NCBI RefSeq assembly: GCF_000758925.1
Contig: NZ_JRNC01000002.1
Span: forward strand, 1-64,000
DNA: 64,000 nucleotides
From: Prevotella sp. S7-1-8
GTDB taxonomy: Bacteria > Bacteroidota > Bacteroidia > Bacteroidales > Bacteroidaceae
Reading direction: 5' to 3'
Below, in pieces: positions 44,677 to 52,777 of this stretch (position 1 is the stretch's first letter; every line of letters begins with the position of its first letter). Both the position numbers and the translations under genes were made by a program. The notes under the pieces were generated by a model that had not been told where the DNA came from, ran no database searches, and saw only the letters and a program-made list of their open reading frames with translations.

Positions 44677-46617
44677 CTATGCCACATACTTAAGCCGCAT
44701 GCTGTTGAGCGCCACGCTCACGCTCGACAAGGCCATCAATCCGGCTGCCCACATAGGCGTGAGCTGAAAATGAACACCGAAGAGATAGAGCGCGCCAGCC
44801 GCGAGCGGTATACTCACCACGTTGTAGACAAAAGCCCAAAAAAGGTTTTGCCATATCATCCCGACGGTCTTGGCGCTCAATCTCACCGCGGAAGGAATGG
44901 CACGAAGGTCATCCGTCATAATTGTCACTTGCGCCACGTCTATCGCCACGTCCGTACCCTTGCCCATAGCGATGCCCACGTCGGCCAGGGCCAAGGCTCG
45001 CGTGTCGTTAACGCCGTCGCCCACCATCGCCACACGATGGCCCTCATGGCGCAAGCGTCGCACCAAACGCTCTTTATCATCGGGCATGCACCTGCCTTGC
45101 CAGTGCGCTATCCCGGCCTTGCTGGCCCAATGCCGCACGGCTTCCTCCTTATCGCCGCTCATCATGTAAACGTCTATCCCTTGCGCGCCCAACGTCTCGA
45201 CGGCCTCGCGCGCATGAGGTTTGAGCGTCTCCCTATCGTCCAATGCCAGCGTGTCGACTCGTGTGAAGTCCACGTTCGGGTTGGCGATGGTCAGCGTGCC
45301 CGTCTTGTCTATCACCACGGCGTCTATCTTACGCATAGCCTCCAAGGCAGCCGCGTCCTTGATGAGGATATGTCGCTCGGCGGCCTTGCCCATGCCCACC
45401 ATCAGCGCGGTGGGCGTGGCCAGCCCCATAGCACAGGGGCACGCCACCACAAGCACGGCCACGGCGCTCATGATGGCTTGCGGAATGGCCGCCGCGCCAC
45501 CAATCGCCCACCATGCCACCAAGGTCAAAAGGGCCATCGCCGCCACCGTTGGCACGAACACCATCGCAGCCTTGTCCACCACGCGTTGCACAGGGGCCTT
45601 AGAGGCTTGCGCCGCTCTCACCACGCGCACGATGCCCGCCAGCGCGGTGCCCTCGCCCACTTTCACGGCGCGCAAGCGCAGCCTACCCTGCGCAGGAATG
45701 GTACCCGCCAGCACCGATGCGCCAACCTTCTTCTCCGCCGGCGTGGGCTCTCCCGTCACCATACTCTCGTCCACGTAGGCCGCGTCTGGTGTCATAAAAG
45801 AGGTGGCCCATGTCACCTCGCCGTCCACGGGGACCTTCTCACCCGCGCGTACCTCCACAATATCGCCCTCGCCAAGGGTGGACACGGGCACCTCGCATGT
45901 GTCTTCGGCCATGGGCTCCGGACTATGGCAAAGGCGGGCCGTCCGAGGCGCCATGCCCATCAGATGCCTCACGCTGCTTGCCATGCTATCCTTGGCTCGC
46001 TCCTCGATGACGCGCCCCGTCAGCACAAAGGTGATTATCATCACGCACGCGTCATAATAGGTATGCCAATCCATGCCCATGGCACCCCAAACGCGGTCGC
46101 CCCAAAACGTATTGAACACGCTGAAGGCGAAGCTCACGCCCGTTGACAGCGCCACCAACGTGTCCATGCCCACCGCACCATGAACCAAAGAGCGCGCCGC
46201 CGACACGTAAAACGTCCTGCCGCAATAGCCCATAACCACCAAGCAGAGCAGCAAACTCACCTGATTGGCCGTGTCTCGGGTGCCCACGTAGAGCCATCCC
46301 ATCGACACACTCATCACCAAGACAGAAGCCACCCAAGCCACCACGGCCTTGCGCCTGAGCAGCACGAAGGCGCGCCGCTCTATCTCCTCGACCGATCGGT
46401 CTTGCTCTATCACAAGGTCATAGCCTATGGAGGCTATCTCGGCTTTCATGGTCTCAAGCGATATTTGGGCAGGGTCATATTCCACCGCGGCACTTCGCCC
46501 GGGCAGGCTCACGGTGGCATGGCTCACGCCTTTGAGCGAGTTCAGCTTGCGCTCCACGTTGGCCGAGCAGGCCGAGCAGGCCATGCCAATGACGGGTATA
46601 ATCTGTTTCATAGTCAT
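44677..46617 (-). CDS. Copper-type P1B ATPase with most of the nucleotide-binding domain missing
   Basis: The 646-residue protein has one N-terminal HMA domain (GMACSACS, Cys14/Cys17), eight membrane segments, the actuator motif VTGE at 287-290, the metal-site CPC at 393-395, the phosphorylation site D437 in DKTGTL, SGD at 487-489 and the hinge GDGVND at 533-538. These mark it as a Cu+-exporter type (CopA-like). Between DKTGTL and SGD there are only about 45 residues, whereas about 140 are usual, and the SEHP-type His-Pro motif of the N domain is absent. The frame is intact, so this is not a frameshift. It lies next to a CopZ-like chaperone gene. Whether it hydrolyses ATP normally is unclear. 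Confidence 0.9.
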   Translation of the reverse strand: MTMKQIIPVIGMACSACSANVERKLNSLKGVSHATVSLPGRSAAVEYDPAQISLETMKAEIASIGYDLVIEQDRSVEEIERRAFVLLRRKAVVAWVASVLVMSVSMGWLYVGTRDTANQVSLLLCLVVMGYCGRTFYVSAARSLVHGAVGMDTLVALSTGVSFAFSVFNTFWGDRVWGAMGMDWHTYYDACVMIITFVLTGRVIEERAKDSMASSVRHLMGMAPRTARLCHSPEPMAEDTCEVPVSTLGEGDIVEVRAGEKVPVDGEVTWATSFMTPDAAYVDESMVTGEPTPAEKKVGASVLAGTIPAQGRLRLRAVKVGEGTALAGIVRVVRAAQASKAPVQRVVDKAAMVFVPTVAAMALLTLVAWWAIGGAAAIPQAIMSAVAVLVVACPCAMGLATPTALMVGMGKAAERHILIKDAAALEAMRKIDAVVIDKTGTLTIANPNVDFTRVDTLALDDRETLKPHAREAVETLGAQGIDVYMMSGDKEEAVRHWASKAGIAHWQGRCMPDDKERLVRRLRHEGHRVAMVGDGVNDTRALALADVGIAMGKGTDVAIDVAQVTIMTDDLRAIPSAVRLSAKTVGMIWQNLFWAFVYNVVSIPLAAGALYLFGVHFQLTPMWAAGLMALSSVSVALNSMRLKYVA

Positions 46618-46689
46618 ATCATGTCCTTGACACCACCGTTACATGCGTGGTGCCATTCATAAAAAATAATTTTTATACAAAAATCGGTT

Positions 46690-46902
46690 TCAAATGGTCA
46701 TGGCGTAGCCGCCCAAAGCATCGACCGCACTTTTCAGGGCCGACGGCGACACGGTCGTCTCGTCATACGTCACAGCCACACTTCCAGCCGCCAAATCCAC
46801 ATGGGTGTCCTCCACGCCCACAACGGCCTTGACGACATTCTCCACGGCTTGCGCGCAGTGGGCGCATTTCATACCACTCACGGCAAATGTTCTCGTTGTC
46901 AT
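46690..46902 (-). CDS. Heavy-metal-associated (HMA) domain protein, CopZ-like
   Basis: The 70-residue cytoplasmic copper chaperone has a single HMA domain with MKCAHC (GMKCAHCAQ, CXXC at about 11-14) and the usual ferredoxin-like strand pattern. It probably hands copper to the P-type ATPase 70 nt downstream on the same strand. The ATG at 46902 follows an AGGAAA site; upstream codons are basic and not part of the fold. Confidence 0.88.
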   Translation of the reverse strand: MTTRTFAVSGMKCAHCAQAVENVVKAVVGVEDTHVDLAAGSVAVTYDETTVSPSALKSAVDALGGYAMTI

Positions 46903-46987
46903 TTTGCGTTTCCTTTCTTTCTTGCCGCGACACGGCGCGGTCACGATTAAAAAATTAAAAACGAAACCAAAACTTCGTCTCGCTTGA

Positions 46988-46995
46988 CAAAGATA
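46988..46995 (-). promoter_or_regulatory. -7 promoter element of the copper chaperone/ATPase unit
   Basis: The minus strand reads TATCTTTG, 86 nt upstream of the chaperone ATG. Confidence 0.6.
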
Positions 46996-47284
46996 CTATT
47001 TTTTTGCGTCACCCTTGGCATAATTTGACAGGGTTTAACAGTTATTCTCACCCTATCGACCCACTCCACACAAATATTGGCGGCACGGCAGAAACCTTCC
47101 AGCCATCTGCATGAGGTATCGCGCGTCGTGTCACCATGATAAAACAGGCCACCGCGCGCCATTTTGTCAAACGCATGTGGCAAAACCATTTAGCGTGCTT
47201 TGATGCTAATCAATTATTAACTTTTTTAACCCTCGTGTAACATTAAAAAACGCCAAACGGCTTTGAAGTAAGGAAATAAAATGT
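46996..47284. other. Gene-free divergent intergenic region
   Basis: About 290 nt between the promoters of the copper unit (minus) and the aldolase (plus). I found no gene, hairpin or repeat of note. Confidence 0.5.
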
Positions 47285-47292
47285 TATTTTTG
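47285..47292 (+). promoter_or_regulatory. -7 promoter element of fba
   Basis: TATTTTTG matches TAnnTTTG, 47 nt upstream of the aldolase ATG. Confidence 0.6.
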
Positions 47293-47338
47293 CAAATAGA
47301 TAGTTATTCACAAACATTCATTTTTAAATTATTATAAA

Positions 47339-48352
47339 ATGGCAGTTAGTTATAAAGATTTAGGTCTCGTCAACACGAGAGACATGTTTAAGCGTGCCGT
47401 AAGTGGCGGTTACGCCATCCCGGCATTCAACTTTAACAACCTCGAGCAGCTTCAGGCTATCATCACAGCCTCCTCAGAGCTGAAATCGCCGGTAATCCTC
47501 CAAGTGTCCAAGGGCGCGCGCAACTATGCCAACGCTACCTTGCTGCGCTACATGGCTGAGGGTGCCGTGGAATATGCCAAGGAATTGGGCTGCGCCCATC
47601 CAGAGATAGTGCTCCACTTGGACCACGGAGACACCTTCGAGCTGTGCAAAGACTGCGTGGACATGGGTTTCTCATCGGTAATGATAGACGGATCCTCGCT
47701 TCCTTACGAGGAGAACATCGCTTTGGCCAAGAAAGTGGTGGACTACGCGCACCAATACGATGTGACCGTCGAGGCAGAGTTGGGCGTGCTCGCAGGCGTT
47801 GAGGACGACGTGGTGGCCGAAGAGTCTCACTACACCAAGCCTGAAGAGGTGATAGACTTCTCGCAGCGCACCGGTTGCGACTCGCTCGCCATTTCCATTG
47901 GCACCAGCCACGGCGCCTACAAGTTCACGCCAGAGCAGTGCACCCGCGACCCGAAGACAGGCCGTCTGGTTCCCCCACCATTGGCGTTCGACGTGCTGGC
48001 CGAGATCGAGAAGAAGCTCCCCGGATTCCCCATCGTGCTCCACGGCTCATCTTCCGTACCACAAGAGTATGTTGACATCATCAACAAGTTTGGTGGCAAC
48101 CTGCCCAACGCCGTCGGCATCCCCGAGGACCAGCTTCGCAGGGCTTCCAAGAGCGCCGTGTGCAAGATCAACATCGACTCAGACTCTCGCTTGGCCTACA
48201 CCGCCGGCGTTCGCAAGACATTGGCGGAGCACCCAGAGTATTTCGATCCTCGCCAATACGGCAAGGTGGCACGCAGCTACATGATCGACCTCTACAAGAG
48301 CAAGATTACCGACGTGCTCGGCAGCGACAACAAATTGGCCCAATTAGACTAA
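47339..48352 (+). CDS. fba: Class II fructose-bisphosphate aldolase
   Basis: This zinc enzyme cleaves fructose 1,6-bisphosphate to dihydroxyacetone phosphate and glyceraldehyde 3-phosphate in glycolysis. The 337-residue protein shows the class II motifs LHLDHGDTFE (with a zinc-ligand His), SVMIDGSSLPYEENI, VEAELG, GTSHGAYKF and VLHGSSSVP. A clear -7 box precedes it and a terminator lies 190 nt downstream. It forms a monocistronic unit. Confidence 0.96.
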   Translation: MAVSYKDLGLVNTRDMFKRAVSGGYAIPAFNFNNLEQLQAIITASSELKSPVILQVSKGARNYANATLLRYMAEGAVEYAKELGCAHPEIVLHLDHGDTFELCKDCVDMGFSSVMIDGSSLPYEENIALAKKVVDYAHQYDVTVEAELGVLAGVEDDVVAEESHYTKPEEVIDFSQRTGCDSLAISIGTSHGAYKFTPEQCTRDPKTGRLVPPPLAFDVLAEIEKKLPGFPIVLHGSSSVPQEYVDIINKFGGNLPNAVGIPEDQLRRASKSAVCKINIDSDSRLAYTAGVRKTLAEHPEYFDPRQYGKVARSYMIDLYKSKITDVLGSDNKLAQLD

Positions 48353-48542
48353 TGGGCTGGCCGCCCACGCGGCGTCATCGGCATGCGAAGACCCGACGTC
48401 AAGCGCGCCATGACAGGGAAATCTTTTCATAAGATTAAATAAGACAGAGTCTAAAAATCACTTCCCTTATATTTTTGTCTTGAAAATAAAGGCAAAATTC
48501 GCCGAAGCTATTTTTTGAAACTTCTTATAAATATTTTAGTAT

Positions 48543-48580
48543 AAAGGCGGGTTCGACATCAACAGCGAGCCCGCCTTTTT
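48543..48580 (+). terminator. Intrinsic terminator after fba
   Basis: AAAGGCGGG and CCCGCCTTT pair perfectly, with an 18-nt loop, and are followed by TT, about 190 nt beyond the aldolase stop. Confidence 0.75.
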
Positions 48581-49537
48581 GATTACGCGCAAATAAGGCG
48601 CGCGTCGCGACACTGCGCGTCACGACCACAACGCACAAACCCACCCAAATCCAGCGGCCTGTTACCAACAGCGACCATACACCATCGCAAATATATGCCA
48701 TGCGCCACATAGCTCAATCAGCATAGAGACAAAAACAAATCAGTAAAAAATAAATCACAAAAAAAGAGATGTCAAAACTCATCGTTTTAGAAAATCTATT
48801 TTGCGTTTTCAGGCAAAAACACGCGCACAGGAACGCATTTTCTATAAGCGCAAGAGATGAATGATACTTATTCAAACCACATTTTGTAACTAAACGCCCT
48901 CTGTTTAGGCCGTACACGTCTCGTCATTAAACATTAATCGCGTCCCCAATAAGGCCTAATGGCAGCTGCCCAACCCACCCATTGAGCCACGAGAAATCCA
49001 CAAATCGCATATCTTCCTTATTGATAACGATTTATATACATCAGCCAAAAAGCGCATATTTGCAAACAAAGCGTTGCCCGTTCACAAATACGCTTGTTTT
49101 CAGCACGCTTTTGTCACACTATTTCAACACTCTTTTTTTTCCGTTGCATCATAAAAAACAAAAACAGATCTAACCCCACAAAAAATTTAAAAATTTTGTA
49201 TCTTCCAGATAATCAATGAAATGACAACAAATAAAGAAGAAAAGGGTTACGATTTGGAAACGAGCGAGTTTCTTTCCCCTTCTTTATTCTGCAATGCCTC
49301 AAAGAACACTTTAATTGAAAGGATAAAGAAAGTAATTTATTCCCAACAATCCAAGAATTCCAAGGAATGTCTCGGCACATGAAGTGAGAAAAATCAGAAA
49401 AAAGATGAAATCTGCAATATTTTGGCATATCGAAATGTTAAAAATCGTCCCGTGTGAAATTTTTAGAAGTAAATATTTACAAAACCAAGAAAATTTATTT
49501 ATATTCGCCACATATAAGTAATTATTAATCGTATATA
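48581..49537. other. AT-rich stretch without a convincing gene
   Basis: About 960 nt become steadily more AT-rich from 48700 on. One short frame at 49221-49382 (53 codons; MTTNKEEKGYDLETSEF) has a plausible start but no recognised family. Hydrophobic minus-strand frames (49311-49511) look like AT-composition artefacts. Confidence 0.45.
49221..49382 (+). CDS. Doubtful small ORF, 53 residues
   Basis: The polar sequence (MTTNKEEKGYDLETSEFLSP and on) has normal-looking Lys/Glu/Ser composition and ends ECLGT. There is no -7 box with full match, no domain and no partner gene. It could be a remnant of a longer gene in the AT-rich island. Confidence 0.2.
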   Translation: MTTNKEEKGYDLETSEFLSPSLFCNASKNTLIERIKKVIYSQQSKNSKECLGT

Positions 49538-49861
49538 ATGCCGGGTATGTTTAATGATGAAAATAACACTTTTATGACCAAGTTGCTCCTAGGCAACAAC
49601 GCTCTTTCTTGTACACTTTCTGCTATGTATGAGAGATGTTTTTGCGCGTCATATTTATTAGTAGTCAAATTAATTTCGATCTCGTTAAAAGATTGTCAAT
49701 GCCTAAATAAAGAGTGCGTAAACGACGCGCCTTTGATATTTAAGGAATTGACTATAACAAAATCTCAAGCGGAGAAAAGATTAGGTTATAATCTATCTGT
49801 TTGTCATGGGCGGGAATGGGCATGCCATTTCTGTAGCGACCCCATGTGGCTCAACAGATAG
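49538..49861 (+). CDS. Doubtful Cys-rich ORF, 107 residues
   Basis: The frame contains nine cysteines (for example RCFCAS, DCQCLNKEC, CHFC) and a helical stretch KELTITKSQAEKRLGYNLSV. No family is recognised. It overlaps the next small ORF; if one T were absent at about 49801-49803, the helical part would run directly into the glycine-rich start MGGNGHAISV of that ORF. It may thus be the leader part of a broken peptide gene. Confidence 0.25.
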   Translation: MPGMFNDENNTFMTKLLLGNNALSCTLSAMYERCFCASYLLVVKLISISLKDCQCLNKECVNDAPLIFKELTITKSQAEKRLGYNLSVCHGREWACHFCSDPMWLNR

Positions 49862-50012
49862 CGACAGTGATTGTGACGGTACAGCCGTGCGCAACTGCCA
49901 ATGCCCCATTTTACATCCCAAACCCAAACCAGAAGAACCAATTAAGCCTGTAGATCCACGAAAGTCCCTAAGCCTTCTATCATTAGAGTTTATCTGTGTC
50001 TTTAAGGCATAA
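49806..50012 (+). CDS. Doubtful small Cys/Pro-rich ORF starting with Gly-Gly
   Basis: The 68-residue frame begins MGGNGHAISVATPCGSTDSD, contains four Cys in its first 35 residues (ATPCGS, SDCDG, NCQC) and then a Lys-Pro-rich segment (HPKPKPEEPIKPVDP). The Gly-Gly followed by a Cys/Ser/Thr-rich core recalls GG-type natural-product precursors of Bacteroidales, but no leader, maturase or exporter is present in frame or nearby. It ends 96 nt before an outer-membrane barrel gene. Confidence 0.3.
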   Translation: MGGNGHAISVATPCGSTDSDSDCDGTAVRNCQCPILHPKPKPEEPIKPVDPRKSLSLLSLEFICVFKA

Positions 50013-50108
50013 GTTTGGTACTTTAATTTGAAGTAAAAGTACATGGCATCTTTAGTATGCCAAATACAATTAAATATTAACCTCAGAGATGGAATAGCAA
50101 TGGTATAT

Positions 50109-52169
50109 ATGAAATACTTATTTTCAGCAATAATTATCTTTATTTATAGTTTTGGTTCCTCAGCTCAGAGTCAGGATACGTTGCAGGCGAAAAGCTTGCC
50201 AAAAGTAATCGTTGATGGTGCCAATCAGATAGAGACTCCAAGAAAAACCATTTTGCGTCCGACAGCATTGGAAAGGAAGCACGCTACCAATGGATTTGAA
50301 TTGCTGGACGTGATGAACTCTCCCGAATTAGAAATTGATACCCACACATATAACATTACCACAAAAAATGGCGGAAGTGTCGTGATATGCGTTAATGGAA
50401 TGGAAGTGTCGAATGAAGAAGTGGCTATGCTCAGGGCAAAGAACGTGCAATCCATTGAGTATATTCGTACACCGGGAGGAAAATATGCCGGGAAGGCAGG
50501 TGTTCTAAATTTTATTACAATACAATACAAATATGGGGGAAATGTATATTTCTCAGCAGAGGAAGGATTTGCTTACAAACAAGGCAATTATCTTGGCTAT
50601 ATAGACTACACTCATAAAGGCTTGACCCTTTCGCTTACAACTTCGTTTGACTGGAACCATGACCATAGCTATAGCGAGGGTGTGGACAAATATGTTTTCT
50701 CTGATGGTAATATGCTTGAAAGAAGCAATACCCCAATATCGTCATCCCGCAAGAACAACCATCAAGGAGGAAAGCTCAAACTTACATCTATCGGCAGCAA
50801 CCATCGTCTCAATATATATGCTTCTTTTGTCCGCCAAGCGGTACCGCAATCTGTCTCAATTAGCGATGTTGCATATAGTGGAGTGTTCATGGGCTCTACG
50901 CTGAAGAGTGTTACTACCCAGAGCAGAAATATCTCTCCCTCTGTTTATGCAAACTATACACTGTGGCTTCCAAAAGAGCAGACGATTGATTTTACAGGTT
51001 CTTTCTCTTATGGACATAATAGATATTCGAGTTTATATGACGAGACTGAACATCCTGTTGTTTCTACAAAAAGTCATGAAAACAACCATGCCATAACGGG
51101 AAGAGTTCAATATTTCAAAACATTAAGAAACAACTATACTCTGACAGCAGTCGCCTCTCACGACCATAACAGTTACAAGGACACCTACAATGGGAACTTG
51201 GATGGCAACCAAACGCTTATAACAGATGCCACTACGGGAATGTTTCAAGTTAGCAAAAATTCAGAAAAATATTACTTCTACCTATCTGCCGGAATTTCCA
51301 ATACCGCAGTAAATCTGAATACGAAGCATTATGACTATTGCCATCCTATTGCCTTTTATGGAGGAAATTACATCATAAATGGTCATCACGCACTATCGTT
51401 GAATGGGCTCTACACTCACACTCTCTTTGATCCCTCAAACAAAAACACAATGGCAATAAGGAAATCTTTCTTTGAAGTGGTAAAAGGAAATCCTGACCTT
51501 GGCACACTGCGTGTGCTTGATAACACCTTATCTTATAACGGACAATTCGGGAAAACGAAAATATCTGTATCTTATAACAACTTCATATACTTCGATAATA
51601 TTTGCCATGTGTATAGCGCAGATGAGCAGACTGTATCCGACATGAAAGTTAATGAGGGCACCCTTTATGGAAATATGCTTACGGCATCCTACTCATATAA
51701 TGTTTTTAACGATAAGTTGCGCCTGAACCTTACGGCTATAGAGGAATACAACACTCTTAAAGGCAAGCACTATGATATTTCAAAGAACACCCTGAGAGCT
51801 CATTTGTCTGCCACTTACCTTATTGGTAATCTACTACTTAAAGCTACTTATAAGACACCATATACCGCTCTGTTTGTGAGTGAACCTTGTTTTACACATA
51901 GAAAGTCCGTGTACGAACTCTCTGTAAGTTGGAAGCATAAGGCTCTTTCTGTTGAAGGGATGATACGAAATCCTTTCAAACGTTACAATGTATCACATAC
52001 ATCAATGAATTATGGCTGCTACAAACAAGATAACTGGAGTTACAGCGAAAGTAATGGAAGATGTATAAATCTAAAATTAACATACAATATTGGTTATGGC
52101 AAGAAAACAGAGAAAGGTGAAATAAATATAGACAAGTCTATAAACAATGCACTTCTGAAAGCATATTAA
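50109..52169 (+). CDS. Outer-membrane beta-barrel family protein (OMP_b-brl_3, TonB-receptor-like)
   Basis: The 686-residue protein has a signal peptide (MKYLFSAIIIFIYSFGSSAQ), a plug-like domain (residues about 30-140, with VVICVNGMEV and VQSIEYIRTPGGKYAGKAGV) and a barrel that makes up the rest. The plug wording is that of the OMP_b-brl_3 family, which lacks a SusD partner. The start at 50109 begins the signal peptide; upstream in-frame codons are not part of it. The gene is clearly more AT-rich than its neighbours and uses different codons, pointing to acquisition by transfer. Its ligand is unknown. Confidence 0.85.
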   Translation: MKYLFSAIIIFIYSFGSSAQSQDTLQAKSLPKVIVDGANQIETPRKTILRPTALERKHATNGFELLDVMNSPELEIDTHTYNITTKNGGSVVICVNGMEVSNEEVAMLRAKNVQSIEYIRTPGGKYAGKAGVLNFITIQYKYGGNVYFSAEEGFAYKQGNYLGYIDYTHKGLTLSLTTSFDWNHDHSYSEGVDKYVFSDGNMLERSNTPISSSRKNNHQGGKLKLTSIGSNHRLNIYASFVRQAVPQSVSISDVAYSGVFMGSTLKSVTTQSRNISPSVYANYTLWLPKEQTIDFTGSFSYGHNRYSSLYDETEHPVVSTKSHENNHAITGRVQYFKTLRNNYTLTAVASHDHNSYKDTYNGNLDGNQTLITDATTGMFQVSKNSEKYYFYLSAGISNTAVNLNTKHYDYCHPIAFYGGNYIINGHHALSLNGLYTHTLFDPSNKNTMAIRKSFFEVVKGNPDLGTLRVLDNTLSYNGQFGKTKISVSYNNFIYFDNICHVYSADEQTVSDMKVNEGTLYGNMLTASYSYNVFNDKLRLNLTAIEEYNTLKGKHYDISKNTLRAHLSATYLIGNLLLKATYKTPYTALFVSEPCFTHRKSVYELSVSWKHKALSVEGMIRNPFKRYNVSHTSMNYGCYKQDNWSYSESNGRCINLKLTYNIGYGKKTEKGEINIDKSINNALLKAY

Positions 52170-52185
52170 AAATACCGAAATAAAT

Positions 52186-52193
52186 TATATTTG
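52186..52193 (+). promoter_or_regulatory. -7 promoter-like element after the barrel gene
   Basis: TATATTTG matches TAnnTTTG, 17 nt beyond the barrel gene stop and about 60 nt before a 22-codon frame. Confidence 0.45.
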
Positions 52194-52256
52194 CACATAC
52201 AGGATTTTGACAATAGCTTTTGGTTTTATTAGACAGTTTTACATAGAAAGGCACTA

Positions 52257-52325
52257 ATGAAGAATAATACAATATGGAGCGGCATAACACTTGCTTATGG
52301 AATCAGCCAAGAAATAAAAACATGA
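52257..52325 (+). CDS. Doubtful 22-residue ORF behind a promoter-like element
   Basis: ATGAAGAATAATAC... encodes MKNNTIWSGITLAYGISQEI and two more residues, preceded by AGAAAGG at a good ribosome-binding distance. It may be a micropeptide or the surviving start of a deleted gene. Confidence 0.2.
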   Translation: MKNNTIWSGITLAYGISQEIKT

Positions 52326-52738
52326 TTAAACGCAATTCGTATATTCCACCATTTTGTACACGGCGACATTTTTTGCTATCATACCATAAAAAGCATGCCT
52401 TTCACATGTTGATTATAAACCGTAAGCAGCCAGACAGAAACTATTAAAATATTTATCATATTATAATAACCAATGTTAACAAAATATTCCAAATAAGCAA
52501 CCAGTCAAAAAATAATAAATTACAACTTTCTGACATTCTGTTATATTTATTGAGATTTACAGACATATATCGCATCTTTTTTTGCTCAAAACAATTCACT
52601 AACGCCCTGTTTATCTTTACAAAAGTCATCCTGACAAAATGTATCAGACAAAAATATAGTCTCAAAAATAAATCTTAATTAATATTAATGTTTGTATTTA
52701 TTAACATAGTAAAATCATAAGCATACAAGAATAATCAG
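52326..52738. other. AT-rich stretch with no gene seen
   Basis: About 410 nt of very AT-rich sequence upstream of the dcuB-like gene. No frame of note on either strand, no strong hairpin. Confidence 0.5.
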
Positions 52739-52746
52739 TACCTTTC
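52739..52746 (+). promoter_or_regulatory. Near-consensus -7 element of the asparagine/aspartate operon
   Basis: TACCTTTC differs from TAnnTTTG in the last base and lies 31 nt upstream of the transporter ATG. Confidence 0.35.
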
Positions 52747-52777
52747 GACACATAAAACAAAACAATAAGAAAACATT

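Noticed and set aside
44521..46146. Open frame of 541 codons on the plus strand opposite the P-type ATPase gene
   Set aside because: Its translation is His/Arg-rich with no domain or signal, and it lies fully over a clearly coding gene on the other strand; long antisense frames are common in GC-rich coding DNA.
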